Notes: generated by a model from the letters alone, not told the origin. 64,000 bases of DNA from JAZKFT01 sp963845495 (GCA_963845495.1 CAWJTH010000207.1:11783-75782); one strand, 5' to 3'; positions 41,665-51,143 are shown, numbered from the stretch's first letter. Made by a program: numbers and translations.

Positions 41665-42324
41665 TTATTGATCTGGCTTAGCCCCGCTCTGCTTTTCCTT
41701 GTAATAATCGGTAGTTGGATCAACACCCTGTTGATTGGTAATGATTTCAAATTTCATCAAGTCGTTCTTTTTGAACGCATCGATTACATTTTTAAACACA
41801 GGGTATTTTGCCATCTCATCGCCTTTTACCAACAAATGCATTGGGTTGCCACCGGTATAAGCCACATTTACAGATTCCAACCAATCTTTCAATTGATTAT
41901 TTAAACTGTCTTGAGCTGGAATACCTGGTAAGGTTGCCGCATCGCGTTTTTCTGCCGGCAGGTTTAAATAGGCTGCCAACTGGTTTAAAGGTGTTCCAAA
42001 ATAATCTGCTGATTTAGCTTTATCCAGATCGGCAGCAGTTAAGCCAAGTTTTAAACGATCGTTAAGATTAGCTACTATATCACGCTTCATATCCTTATCG
42101 CTGATTTCCAAGAATACCTTTCCTGTCCTGTCTATATTCACCAACACCTGATCCTTTGCTTCCACAGCTTTTGTGGATATAGAAGATGGGGTAACAATAG
42201 ATACAATGGCAGGTGGTTTGGGCTTCGTTGCAAGGATAAAAAACGAAAGCAGCAAGAAGGCAACATCGCACATGGCTGTCATGTCGATGCTGGTACTTTT
42301 CCTTGGTAATTTCGCTCTTCCCAT
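41665..42324 (-). CDS. exbD: ExbD/TolR-family transport protein, copy 1
   Basis: 219 residues, longer than the other copy. Membrane helix IDMTAMCDVAFLLLSFFILAT with the conserved Asp. The periplasmic domain includes VLVNIDRTGKVFLEISDKDM and HLLVKGDEMAKYPVFKNVIDAF; an insertion of about 60 residues (DLDKAKSADYFGTPLNQLAAY) sits between them. It lies 64 nt after exbB on the same strand. The two ExbD proteins differ enough to act as distinct subunits in a hetero-oligomer. Confidence 0.93.
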   Translation of the reverse strand: MGRAKLPRKSTSIDMTAMCDVAFLLLSFFILATKPKPPAIVSIVTPSSISTKAVEAKDQVLVNIDRTGKVFLEISDKDMKRDIVANLNDRLKLGLTAADLDKAKSADYFGTPLNQLAAYLNLPAEKRDAATLPGIPAQDSLNNQLKDWLESVNVAYTGGNPMHLLVKGDEMAKYPVFKNVIDAFKKNDLMKFEIITNQQGVDPTTDYYKEKQSGAKPDQ

Positions 42325-42388
42325 TATAAATTTTTTTTAGAATTTTAAGTAAGATTCACTTTTCTTCAATTTCCACACAAACAAATAA

Positions 42389-43267
42389 TTATTTGTAAAG
42401 GGAAGCGAAGCTTTGTGTTAAAGTGAAACCACTTTCATCGATACCGTAAGTGATACCGTCGATCCTTGTAGTAAATACATTGTACATAATGATAGACAAA
42501 GCCGATGTACCGATACCCAAAGCTGTATTGTACAAGGCTTCAGAGATACCTACTGACAATGTTTTTGATGCGTCACCACCACCGCTATCGTTACCCAAAG
42601 CAGAGAAGGCACGGATCATACCCATTACCGTTCCTAACAGTCCCATCAAAGTAGCTACAGAAGCGATTGTTGAAAGGAAAACCAAGTTCTTTTCCAACAT
42701 CGGCAATTCAAGCGCCGTAGCTTCTTCTACTTCTTTTTGGATGGCCATTACTTTTTGGTCTGTTTCCAAATGTTCGGTAGTGTTCATCATTTCTTTGTAT
42801 TTGCGCAAACCAGCTTTCATTACATTACCTACGCTTCCTTGTTGTTTGTCGCATTCTGCCAAAGCTGCATCTACATTTTTATTAGCCAAATTGTATTGCA
42901 CTTTGCGGATAAATTCTGCAATGTTGCCTTTACCAGTAGCTTTAGAAATGGTCATAAAACGTTCGATACAAAATGTAATAACGGTAAGCAAGCAACCAAT
43001 CAATAAAGGCACAATAATACCACCCATGTACATCCTTGGCCATGTTCCGATAGGATTTTCGCGACCAGGCCAAAAGGCGCTACCCGCTTTATCGCCGGCA
43101 GGATGCGGAGTTGTAAAATTTCCTTCGGCACCAAGCCCAAAACGCCAGATACAATACCCGATTAAGATACAAACTACCGGAGCTATCCAAGAGATGGAAT
43201 TACCGCTTTTTTTTGGTTGAACACTTGTTGACTTTGCTGTTGTTGCAGTCGGTTTCAAATCTGCCAT
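42389..43267 (-). CDS. exbB: MotA/TolQ/ExbB proton channel family protein
   Basis: 292 residues. First helix WIAPVVCILIGYCIWRFG, then GGIIVPLLIGCLLTVITFCIERFMTI, a cytoplasmic loop (VDAALAECDKQQGSVGNVMKAGL), and the conserved paired helices NLVFLSTIASVATLMGLLGTV split over 200-225 and VGISEALYNTALGIGTSALSI. This is the ExbB signature. It forms the stator pentamer around ExbD. First gene of the exbB-exbD-exbD-tonB operon; the promoter should lie in the gap above it (43268-43623), shared with the divergent metalloprotease gene. Confidence 0.96.
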   Translation of the reverse strand: MADLKPTATTAKSTSVQPKKSGNSISWIAPVVCILIGYCIWRFGLGAEGNFTTPHPAGDKAGSAFWPGRENPIGTWPRMYMGGIIVPLLIGCLLTVITFCIERFMTISKATGKGNIAEFIRKVQYNLANKNVDAALAECDKQQGSVGNVMKAGLRKYKEMMNTTEHLETDQKVMAIQKEVEEATALELPMLEKNLVFLSTIASVATLMGLLGTVMGMIRAFSALGNDSGGGDASKTLSVGISEALYNTALGIGTSALSIIMYNVFTTRIDGITYGIDESGFTLTQSFASLYK

Positions 43268-43623
43268 GGTCTTTTTTTTTAGTTTGGAAAATGCTAGTTT
43301 TTAAATATACTTATTTAAGGCACAATGCTAAGGAAAATTAAATTCAAAAAACCATCAGCGCCCCATTTTTTTATTAGAAAATGAAAAGATTTTTTTTGCT
43401 TAAGATAAAAAAACCAATGCAACCGTTTGCGGGTTTATGTTTCAATGGGAATGTGAAGCTAAAAAATAAAGATTATAAAAAAATGAAGATTTTTATCTTT
43501 TTTATTTTTAAGGCACATAATTACAAACAATTCTGCATTTTTCCTATTAAATAAATATTAACGTCAATTTTTAGGGTAATTGTAGGTGGTTGTTATCTTC
43601 ACGCACTTTATAAAAAAGGTGTA
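43268..43623. other. Divergent promoter region
   Basis: 356 nt, very AT-rich, between divergent exbB and the metalloprotease gene. A plus-strand TATCTTCA (43594-43601) resembles the -7 box (TAnnTTTG) but ends only 22 nt before the ATG. No ORF, repeat or RNA gene is seen. Confidence 0.45.
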
Positions 43624-46206
43624 ATGAATTATTTTTTTAGGGTTGTAACGGTGGGTGTCGCATTGTTAACATATAGTTGTAAAACAATTTTTGTTCAAAG
43701 AAAAAAGCCGTCGGGTGTTATTGTAACCAAGCAAGGTTCAGGCACTTTGCCTGCGGGTATGCCAACTAATTTTGCGAATTTTTCGCCTTTTTCTAAACCG
43801 GGCCCCCGCCCTTATAAAGAAATCATTACTTCAAAAGCTATTAGCAAACACGGGCTTTTTACAGTGCACAAGGTAGACGATAAATTTTATTTTGAGATAC
43901 CCGATTCTCTATTAGACAAAGAGATTTTAGCCGTTACCCGTTTTGTAAAAGTACCATGGGGCGGTGGCACCTACGGTGGCGAACAGGCAAACGATAATGT
44001 GCTTAGGTTTGAAAAGACACCCGACAACAAAATATTTATCAGGGTTTCTTTAAATGTGGTTTCATCGCCAGATAGTACGCAGCCCATTTATGAAGCGGTA
44101 AAAAACAGTAGCGTAGACCCAATTGCCGCCGCTTTTGACATAAAGGCTTTTGGTAAGGATAGTACCAGTAGCATAATTGACGTAACTGATTTTTTTAAGG
44201 GAGACAACCAGATTGTTTCCATTGACCCGAGCGTTAAGCGAAGGTTTGGCCTTAGCGGCATAGCGCAAGACCGGTCGTACATTGAAACTATTAAAACGTT
44301 TCCTATTAATACAGAAGTGAGGAGGGTTATGACTTTCAGCGCTTCTGCTCCGGGTGGATTCAGTCCGTTTCCTTCTTCAAATTTACCATCGGCGCAGGCT
44401 GCTGGCGTAGTAACATTGGAATTAAATACTTCTTTTTTATTGTTGCCTAATACACCAATGCCCAAAAGAATGTACGACCCCAGGGTTGGTTATTTCTCGG
44501 ACAAACTAACCGTTTTTGAAGAAAATTCACAAAAGGTTGATCCTGAAATGTATATACAACGCTGGCGATTGGAACCCAAAGACGAGGACATAGAAAAATA
44601 TAAAAACGGTATTTTGGTTGAGCCTAAAAAACAGATTGTTTATTATATAGACCCAGCCACGCCAAAAGAATGGCGACCTTATTTAATTGCGGGTATTAAC
44701 GATTGGCAAAAAGCTTTTGAAAAAGCTGGCTTTAAAAATGCAATAGTGGGCAAAGAATGGCCAACTGATGATACTACCATGAGTTTGGAAGATGCCCGAT
44801 TTTCTGTTATCAGATATTTTGCATCAGATATTAAAAATGCGTACAGCCCCAATATTAACGATCCGCGAAGCGGAGAAATATTGGAAACACATATACAGTG
44901 GTACCATAATGTAATGAAACTGCTGCACGATTGGTATTTTATTCAAGCGGCGGCAATAGACCCGCGGGCTAGAAAAATGAATTTCGACAGCACGCTGATG
45001 GGCGAACTGATACGTTTTGTAAGTAGCCATGAAGTTGGGCATACGCTTGGCCTGATGCATAATATGGGCAGTAGTAGCCGTACGCCGGTGGAAAAATTAA
45101 GAAACAAAGCATGGGTTGAAGCCCATGGGCATACCGCTTCGATTATGGATTATGCCCGTTTTAATTATGTGGCACAACCGGAAGATAGCATTACTTCTCC
45201 CGGAATTTACCCTAGAATTGGCGAATATGATGAATGGGCTATTGAATGGGGATATAAAAACAGCGGCGCCACAACCGAAGAAGCCGACAAAAAAATTACC
45301 AACAAATGGATTGTTGATAGCTTAAAAACAAATCCACGCCTATGGTTCGGCACTTATGAAAACGGCAATTTGAGCGACCCACGCAACCAAACTGAGGACT
45401 TGGGCGACAATGCCATGAAAGCCAGCGAATATGGGATAAAAAACCTTAAACGCATTATGGTAAAACTGCCCGATTGGACAAAAGAGGAAGGCGACAAATA
45501 TGAAAACCTTGAAAATATGTACGAAGAGTTGGTAACCCAATTTAGCCGATACATGGGGCATGTGCTACGCAATGTGGGCGGCGTGTACGAAACACCAAAA
45601 AGCATTGAGCAAACTGGCCAAGTGTATGAAGAAGTGCCTAAATCGTTACAAAAAGATGCCATCCAATTCTTTAATAACCAATTGTTTACAACACCAAATT
45701 GGCTGCTGGATAAAAACATTCTAAACAAATTTTCTAATCCAATAACTACCGAAATGGTTCAAGGCGTGCAAACTAGGATTTTGAACAATTTACTCAGCAG
45801 TTCAAAACTTGGGGTAATGATTGCCACGGCCAACCGTTTTGGCAAAGACGCTTACACGGCAGATGAAATGATAACCGATGTAAAAAAAGGAATTTGGGAA
45901 GAATTGATGTCAAAAAAACCAATAGATAATTATCGCCGTAACCTGCAAAAAAACTTTGTTGAAAGCTTGATAAGTTTGCTACCTACTTCCAACTCAAATA
46001 GCGGAGGCGGCTTTGTTATTAGCATTTTTGGCGGATCTCCAAGCACAGATCCGAAAAAATCGGATATTTCTTCTATAGCTAGGGGCCAATTGATAAGCCT
46101 GCAAAGCGAAATAAAAGCAGCATTGCCAACAACCGCCGATAAAATGAGCAAACTTCATTTGCAAGACATGGTAGAAAGATTAAGGATGGCCCTAAACCCC
46201 AAATAA
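43624..46206 (+). CDS. Zinc-dependent metalloprotease (DUF5117/DUF4953 type)
   Basis: 860 residues with a lipoprotein-like start (LLTYSCKTIF, Cys19). The N-terminal half (about 60-290) fits the DUF5117/5118 region (GLFTVHKVDDKFYFEIPDSLLDKEILAVTR in pieces). The catalytic half (DUF4953) carries the extended zinc motif HEVGHTLGLMH (His469, His473, His479) followed by SIMDYARFNYVAQPED, the Met-turn typical of metzincins. The C-terminal region is helical. Likely a surface-anchored peptidase. It stands alone on the plus strand; nested inverted repeats and hairpins follow its stop. Length and order of features agree with Bacteroidota members of the family. Confidence 0.93.
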   Translation: MNYFFRVVTVGVALLTYSCKTIFVQRKKPSGVIVTKQGSGTLPAGMPTNFANFSPFSKPGPRPYKEIITSKAISKHGLFTVHKVDDKFYFEIPDSLLDKEILAVTRFVKVPWGGGTYGGEQANDNVLRFEKTPDNKIFIRVSLNVVSSPDSTQPIYEAVKNSSVDPIAAAFDIKAFGKDSTSSIIDVTDFFKGDNQIVSIDPSVKRRFGLSGIAQDRSYIETIKTFPINTEVRRVMTFSASAPGGFSPFPSSNLPSAQAAGVVTLELNTSFLLLPNTPMPKRMYDPRVGYFSDKLTVFEENSQKVDPEMYIQRWRLEPKDEDIEKYKNGILVEPKKQIVYYIDPATPKEWRPYLIAGINDWQKAFEKAGFKNAIVGKEWPTDDTTMSLEDARFSVIRYFASDIKNAYSPNINDPRSGEILETHIQWYHNVMKLLHDWYFIQAAAIDPRARKMNFDSTLMGELIRFVSSHEVGHTLGLMHNMGSSSRTPVEKLRNKAWVEAHGHTASIMDYARFNYVAQPEDSITSPGIYPRIGEYDEWAIEWGYKNSGATTEEADKKITNKWIVDSLKTNPRLWFGTYENGNLSDPRNQTEDLGDNAMKASEYGIKNLKRIMVKLPDWTKEEGDKYENLENMYEELVTQFSRYMGHVLRNVGGVYETPKSIEQTGQVYEEVPKSLQKDAIQFFNNQLFTTPNWLLDKNILNKFSNPITTEMVQGVQTRILNNLLSSSKLGVMIATANRFGKDAYTADEMITDVKKGIWEELMSKKPIDNYRRNLQKNFVESLISLLPTSNSNSGGGFVISIFGGSPSTDPKKSDISSIARGQLISLQSEIKAALPTTADKMSKLHLQDMVERLRMALNPK

Positions 46207-46208
46207 CT

Positions 46209-46373
46209 CAAGTTGCTAGTTATTGGTTTTCATACAACCATGACAAAACAAGGGTTGGCAGTTGACAGATGACGGTATTTAAAATACAGCCATCTTACAT
46301 TTTACGTCTGTCATCCGTCATCTGCAAACTATTCGAGCAAGCAACACGCATTAAAGTAATAACTAGCAACTTG
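46209..46373. repeat. Nested inverted repeats of two word families
   Basis: The outer arms are a perfect 16-bp pair, caagttgctagttatt (46209-46224) with aataactagcaacttg (46358-46373). Inside sits a second inverted repeat of a different family, ttgacagatgacgg (46262-46275) with ccgtcatctgcaa (46315-46327), which itself contains degenerate copies of gatgacggatgacag. The element begins 2 nt after the metalloprotease stop codon. Confidence 0.8.
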
Positions 46374-46388
46374 GGTTAATTAATTGTA

Positions 46389-46431
46389 TTTGTTCCGTTT
46401 AAAATGTTTATTCATCCTTTAACGGAACAAA
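46389..46431. repeat. 11-bp perfect inverted repeat
   Basis: tttgttccgtt (46389-46399) pairs with aacggaacaaa (46421-46431) across a 21-nt loop. It stands between the nested repeat and the stronger hairpin at 46453-46491, making three stacked stem-loops in the 341-nt gap before the esterase gene. Confidence 0.6.
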
Positions 46432-46452
46432 ATTTGCTTTATAATTTTGTAG

Positions 46453-46491
46453 TAACGGTGGCTTTTGTTTGCTTTGCAAAAGCCACCGTTA
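46453..46491 (+). terminator. 15-bp stem-loop, probable terminator
   Basis: taacggtggcttttg (46453-46467) pairs perfectly with caaaagccaccgtta (46477-46491), with a 9-nt loop. It is GC-rich in the middle of the stem but followed by only a weak T stretch (taatttg). It would close the metalloprotease transcript 250 nt after its stop, or serve as a processing or bidirectional hairpin. Confidence 0.55.
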
Positions 46492-46562
46492 TAATTTGTA
46501 AGCAGCGTCACAACAAGTTTTATACTCTTTCGTTTATATTCCAATAATTGAAATCCATGTCA

Positions 46563-47462
46563 ATGAAAAAAAAGTATTTTCCTATTTTGGTATTTGTTGC
46601 ATTTGCATCTCTGTTCAATGTTTCTTGTAAAAAGGAATATAGCGACGAGTCGGGGCTTGTAATTGATTCAACCGTAGTTACAGTACCAGCTGTTGCCAAA
46701 ACAATCTTAAATCAAGCTTATGGTACAGATTCAGCACAAAAAGCCGACATTTATTTGCCAGCAGGGCGCACAAAGGATAGTACAAAAACATTGATTATTT
46801 TACATGGCGGTTATTGGTTGGCAGGCGACAAAACAGATTTAGATACAGCAATTGCTATTTTACAAAGCGCTTATCCAACCTTGAACATTGTAAATGCAAA
46901 TTATCGTTTAGCAAACGCCGCTATTCCAAGCACCCAATTTCCCGCACAAATGACTGATATTCAATTACTTTTAAATTATTTGAATAACAATCGGGATTCG
47001 CTTAAAATAAGTGCAAATATCGCTTTGGCAGGTGTTAGCGCCGGTGGCCATTTGGCGCTAGAATATGCATATAAATATGATGCAGCCAAGCAAGTGAAAG
47101 TAGTTGGCGGCATTGTTCCACCAACCAATTTTTTAGACCCCTATTATCTTACAAGTACCTATGCCCCCACCTTTGCGCAGATCGCAATCAATTTTACCGG
47201 CAAGCCAATTGGTGATACAATTTATAAAGTTGCAAGCCCATACTACAACTTAACTTCAAGTGCGCCGCCAACATTTGTAAGTTTCGGTGGTCAAGATCCT
47301 TTGGTGCCCGGCTATAGCGATACGCTTTTTTTGAATAAACTTCAAGCTGTTAACATATCATACCAATACTATTATTATCCTAGCGAAGGACATGATTTTA
47401 GCTATCCTACCATTATTCAAACGTTGACAAATTTTGTGGCTTTTTTAAAACTGTATTTGTAA
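46563..47462 (+). CDS. Alpha/beta-hydrolase esterase lipoprotein (carboxylesterase-like)
   Basis: About 299 residues from ATG 46563 (46557 is also possible; the TTG at 46548 is unlikely). Lipoprotein signal with FNVSCKK. The fold is a carboxylesterase/BD-FAE-like alpha/beta hydrolase: QKADIYLPAG, LIILHGGYWLAGDK (HGG oxyanion motif), nucleophile elbow GVSAGG, acid region FGGQDPLVPGYSD, and the catalytic His in YYPSEGHDFS. Related enzymes remove acetyl or feruloyl groups from plant polysaccharides, which would suit the glycan loci, but specificity is not fixed by sequence. It is followed at 43 nt by a hairpin and a membrane-protein gene on the same strand. Confidence 0.88.
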   Translation: MKKKYFPILVFVAFASLFNVSCKKEYSDESGLVIDSTVVTVPAVAKTILNQAYGTDSAQKADIYLPAGRTKDSTKTLIILHGGYWLAGDKTDLDTAIAILQSAYPTLNIVNANYRLANAAIPSTQFPAQMTDIQLLLNYLNNNRDSLKISANIALAGVSAGGHLALEYAYKYDAAKQVKVVGGIVPPTNFLDPYYLTSTYAPTFAQIAINFTGKPIGDTIYKVASPYYNLTSSAPPTFVSFGGQDPLVPGYSDTLFLNKLQAVNISYQYYYYPSEGHDFSYPTIIQTLTNFVAFLKLYL

Positions 47463-47504
47463 GCTAACAAATATTATAAGCCTCCGAAATATTAAATTTA
47501 TTTC

Positions 47505-47547
47505 CAATACTTTTATCCAAAAATTAATTTTTTGGATAAAAGTATTG
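47505..47547 (+). promoter_or_regulatory. Perfect 19-bp hairpin over the downstream start codon
   Basis: caatacttttatccaaaaa (47505-47523) pairs perfectly with tttttggataaaagtattg (47529-47547), loop of 5 nt. The best start codon of the following gene, TTG 47532, lies within the right arm, so the folded RNA would hide its initiation site. No T-tract follows, so it is not a standard terminator. Confidence 0.6.
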
Positions 47548-48674
47548 CTCTACCACAAAACAAACCGGCGCTATTAGAACGGTTTGGGATATTTTATTTG
47601 AATTTATTTGGTAAAAAAGATTTAAAGCATAATGTTTTTGGTATTGCTGATGATGTTTTGCACCAAAAAGTAAACCGCATAACCGCAATTAGCATTTCGC
47701 TTACCTGCTTGGTTAGCTTGCTTTGTGTTTTTCCAACCGTTTGGGTAGATGTGCATTTTAGCGAAAGCCCATGGACGGTTCATTATAGTTGGGTAATAGC
47801 TGTTACAGGTTTATCCATTTTGGTAGAATTGTACCTGCTTTTTATTATTGCGTTAAAAGCTGTGCATTTGGTAAGCGAACTGCTAAACATGCATGCCACG
47901 CAAAAAGATTTTTTACGCGATGGTGCATTTAGCGTAATAAATATTTTGTCTCGCACTGCCTTGGAATTGCCAGATCCGGAATTAGAAATATTGGGGATCG
48001 ACCCATTTAAGCGCATCTCAAAAAAGAACCTTTTTGTGTTGGGGTTATTTTACAAGGCTAAAATTCTACTCACTAATTTTATTTTAAAAAACCTGTTGTT
48101 GCTTTTTATAGGCAAAAGTATTTTCGGCGTGTCCGTATTGTACGAATCTTTATTTGTGGAATGTTTTTGGAATAGCATCGTAATTATAAAAGTGATACAC
48201 GAAGCAAGGTTGCGACTTTTCGGCTTTACGCTTGCGCATAAAATTGCCGATACTGTTTTAGCAGAAAAAATACTGGAAGGAATTTCACCAACCGCTAAAT
48301 CAGGTTGTATCAGGGCTATTGGCAATGCGGTAGTGATGGCACAAAATTATCACCCCAACATGATTATTTTATTATTACAATTTCAAGCGCTGTTGCATAT
48401 TGATAAACAAAATAAATACGATGATTGGAATTTATTTTTAGATACTTTAAAACAAGTAAATGAAAACGAGCGTAATCTTTTGTTGGATATTTTTACCATT
48501 GCTGCTGCGTTTGATGGTAAAATATCACATTTGGAAGCAGACAATTTAAAAAATGCTTATGGTGAAGAATTTAATATTTATCACGGCAGGTTATTACAAT
48601 TAACCGAAGCATTAAGGTTGGGCAAATTAAATACGGCATTAAATCTTTGTAAAATAGATTTTGAAGCCGGATAA
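47532..48674 (+). CDS. Membrane protein with TerB-like C-terminal segment
   Basis: 380 residues. There is no ATG near the 5' end; TTG 47532 is the likely start (the frame closes upstream at 47493). N-terminal FGIFYLNLFGKKDLKHNVFG, two membrane helices (TAISISLTCLVSLLCVFPTVW and WVIAVTGLSILVELYLLFII), a central amphipathic region (AKILLTNFILKNLLLLFIGK), and a helical C-terminus with FTIAAAFDGKISHLEADNLKNAYGE, which resembles the acidic TerB/calcium-loop-like pattern. It recalls the LBF_2804-type family of membrane proteins, with low certainty. Function unknown. Its start sits inside a perfect hairpin. Confidence 0.7.
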   Translation: MDKSIALPQNKPALLERFGIFYLNLFGKKDLKHNVFGIADDVLHQKVNRITAISISLTCLVSLLCVFPTVWVDVHFSESPWTVHYSWVIAVTGLSILVELYLLFIIALKAVHLVSELLNMHATQKDFLRDGAFSVINILSRTALELPDPELEILGIDPFKRISKKNLFVLGLFYKAKILLTNFILKNLLLLFIGKSIFGVSVLYESLFVECFWNSIVIIKVIHEARLRLFGFTLAHKIADTVLAEKILEGISPTAKSGCIRAIGNAVVMAQNYHPNMIILLLQFQALLHIDKQNKYDDWNLFLDTLKQVNENERNLLLDIFTIAAAFDGKISHLEADNLKNAYGEEFNIYHGRLLQLTEALRLGKLNTALNLCKIDFEAG

Positions 48675-48680
48675 AATTAT

Positions 48681-48721
48681 TAAATGAAATAGGCGCAAAA
48701 TGTTTGCGCCTATTTCATTTA
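48681..48721. terminator. Bidirectional terminator hairpin
   Basis: taaatgaaataggcgcaaa (48681-48699) pairs perfectly with tttgcgcctatttcattta (48703-48721) around a 3-nt loop: a 19-bp stem with a GC core and AT flanks. It is placed between two convergent genes (stops at 48674 and 48736), so it can end transcription from both sides. Confidence 0.85.
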
Positions 48722-48735
48722 AATAAATTGAGTTT

Positions 48736-50200
48736 TTATTTATCAACAATTAAAGTAGCAATTGAATGTGGTAATCCATCTACTTCAACAGCTTTTCCAC
48801 TAATCCATAAACGATAAGGTATTTTTTTATCGCTATCATTCATTACCACCACCACTAATTTTCCATCGGTATTTAAAAAAGCAGTGGTTAATAATTTCGC
48901 TTCTGCTGGAAGACGCAATTACCCTTTTTGCCCCTGGTTTAATAAATTTAGAAAAATGACCGATGTAATAATAAGCATTTGTATAAGTTAATGTGCCCGT
49001 TTTGGTATCAGCATGCACAGGTGCGAAACAGAAATTGCCAACATGGTTAGGACCGCCCTTTTCATCCAATAAAACATTCCAATCCGTCCAGCCACAAGTA
49101 CCGTCGTTAAAATCATTTATCATGGAGCGGCCATAGGTTTCGCCCAAACTCCATTTATGAATGCGATCAAGATTAAAAGATTCTGCACAACCTTCGGTAA
49201 ATATCAAATGTTTATCAGGAAATGTTTCGGCTACCCTTTTTACGTTTTCAAATTGCATGGTGCCACCAGTCCAGGGTTCATACCAATGATAGCCGATCCC
49301 CCACACATATTTTGCAGCCTCCTTATCATTTAAAACAGTGGATGCACGTTGATAAATCAAATCCCGGTTATGGTCCCAAGCAATTAATTTTTTATCGCTT
49401 AAATTATTTTTAGCCAATGCCGGCCCTAAATAATTTTTAATAAAATCCCGTTCATCTTCGCCACTATAATTGCAGGATTCCCATTTCTGTTTTGCCATCG
49501 GTTCATTTTGTACACTTAAACCCCAAATTGGCATTTTTTCTTTTTCATAAGCTTGGATAAATTTTACATAATAATTAGCCCAAGCACTATAAAATTCGGG
49601 TAATAATTTACCGCCATGTAGCATGTCGTTATTATCCTTCATCCATGCAGGTGGGCTCCAGGGCGTAACAAATAATGATATTTTATTATTGGCAATTGCC
49701 ATTGCCCTTTTAATAAACGGAATTTTAAATTGGCGGTCATGCGCCACATTAAATGTTTTTAAATCTTTGTCCTCGTTAGAAACATAAGTGTAAGTGTCGC
49801 TGCTAAAATCACAACTATTAATATTTGTTCTGGCCAATGTATAACCAATTCCGGTTTCAGCGTTATAATAGGCCTGCATTAATTCTTCCTGTTTGTCTTT
49901 TGGTAATTTGGCCAATGTTTCTGCAGACGCATCGGTAATGGCACCACCAATCCCAACCAAGGTTTGGAACGTTTTAGTTGGATCAACAAAAACACAAGGC
50001 TGGGTTTCCATTGGCTGGCCAAATTGTGTAAACGATAATTTGGTCTGAGATTTTGTCAATCTTAAATTACCACTATCGGCTGTAGTATAAACCGTTACCG
50101 TTTTACCATTTGTTATAAAAGAATTAGATATGCCAGTTTTATTCTGCGCATGCAAAAATGTGATGGCACTACCTGCAATTACAATTAATATTTTTTTCAT
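48736..50200 (-). pseudogene. GH30 beta-glucanase with a frameshift near the C-terminus
   Basis: Signal peptide MKKILIVIAGSAITFLHAQ, then a GH30 TIM barrel: VGIGGAITDASAE, YTLARTNINSCDFS, SLFVTPWSPPAWMKDN, acid/base Glu233 in SVQNEPMAK, nucleophile Glu336 in IFTEGCAES. The first frame breaks after GAKRVIASS and ends at 48836. The rest of the C-terminal beta domain is in another frame, EAKLLTTAFLNTDGKLVVVVMN to 48736. One extra base near 48907 explains this. GH30 of this type includes beta-1,6-glucanases and glucosylceramidases; the NEP-TEG pattern and the company of GH16/GH3 favour beta-1,6-glucan. The catalytic core is intact even if the frameshift is real. Last gene of the beta-glucan locus. 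Confidence 0.85.
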
Positions 50201-50279
50201 TTGATTTATTTAAATAAATTATGAGAACAAATTAAAAATTGGATTATTTCGAAATGAATGACTTTTTACTTCTTAATTT

Positions 50280-51116
50280 TTACTTTTTAAGTTCGTAAAC
50301 CCGCACATAATCCACGTCCATAGTAGCAGGAAAAATAGTATTGTCAATTCCTTTTTTACCGCCCCAATCTCCACCAATTGCGATATTTAAAATAATAAAA
50401 AAGGGTTGATTAAATGGATAATAACCTGAGCCTTTTCCATCATTTGGGTGTTCAAAAACTTGTTTTCCATCAATAAAACCTAAAACGCTAGCTGGTGTCC
50501 AATCAATTCGATAAATGTGAAAATAGGATGTAGCAGTATTTACTTTTACAACCTTTGTAATGCCATTTCCTTTTATCCAATTTAATTCTTTTGTATGCGT
50601 GCTAATATGGATACTGTCAGGATCAAAACCAACTTGTTCCATAATATCTATTTCGCCAGAGGCAGGCCAACCACCGTAGATTTCTTTCACCGGCATCATC
50701 CATATAGCGGGCCACAATCCAGCACCAGTGGGCAGTTTGGCTTTTATTTCAAATCGGCCATATAAAAAATTGGCCTTATTTTTTGTCACCATTCTAGTTG
50801 ACGTGTATTGTGCTTTTCCAACATTTTGTTTTCTGGCTACAATATGCAAAACACCATTTGAGACAATTGCATTTTTACCTTTGGTATAATATTCGAGCTC
50901 GTGGTTTCCCCAACCATTATCCCCTAATTCATAACTCCATTTTGTTGTATCTGGCAAACCATCTTTATCAAATTCATCAGCCCAAGTGGGCTTTGTAGAA
51001 AACTGATAATTCTTTTTAATTGAATTATCTAATTTGTTTTGCTGCGCAATTGAATAAATTGGCAACAAAACAAATAGCGATCGGATTAAACGTGATTTAT
51101 TTAAATACAAAATCAT
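50280..51116 (-). CDS. GH16 beta-glucanase (laminarinase-like), secreted
   Basis: 278 residues with a signal peptide (LIRSLFVLLPIYSIAQQ). GH16 jelly roll: WADEFDKDGLPDTTKWSYE, YGRFEIKAKLPTGAGLWPAIWM split at 130-150, and the catalytic motif GEIDIMEQVG (Glu155 nucleophile, Asp157, Glu160 acid/base). It ends FFIILNIAIGGDWGGKKG and DYVRVYEL, the classical end of GH16 laminarinases. These cleave internal beta-1,3 (or 1,3-1,4) glucan links. It lies 79 nt downstream of GH30 copy 2 stop? No: it starts 27 nt after the GH30 gene (51144-52589) in the transcription direction and is followed by the other GH30 gene, so it is flanked by two GH30 enzymes in one operon. Confidence 0.92.
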   Translation of the reverse strand: MILYLNKSRLIRSLFVLLPIYSIAQQNKLDNSIKKNYQFSTKPTWADEFDKDGLPDTTKWSYELGDNGWGNHELEYYTKGKNAIVSNGVLHIVARKQNVGKAQYTSTRMVTKNKANFLYGRFEIKAKLPTGAGLWPAIWMMPVKEIYGGWPASGEIDIMEQVGFDPDSIHISTHTKELNWIKGNGITKVVKVNTATSYFHIYRIDWTPASVLGFIDGKQVFEHPNDGKGSGYYPFNQPFFIILNIAIGGDWGGKKGIDNTIFPATMDVDYVRVYELKK

Positions 51117-51143
51117 TTTATTTAAATGAGTTAAAATAAATAA

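Noticed and set aside
46453..46491. Riboswitch before the esterase gene
   Set aside because: The conserved cores of common riboswitches are absent; simple perfect stems explain the pairing.
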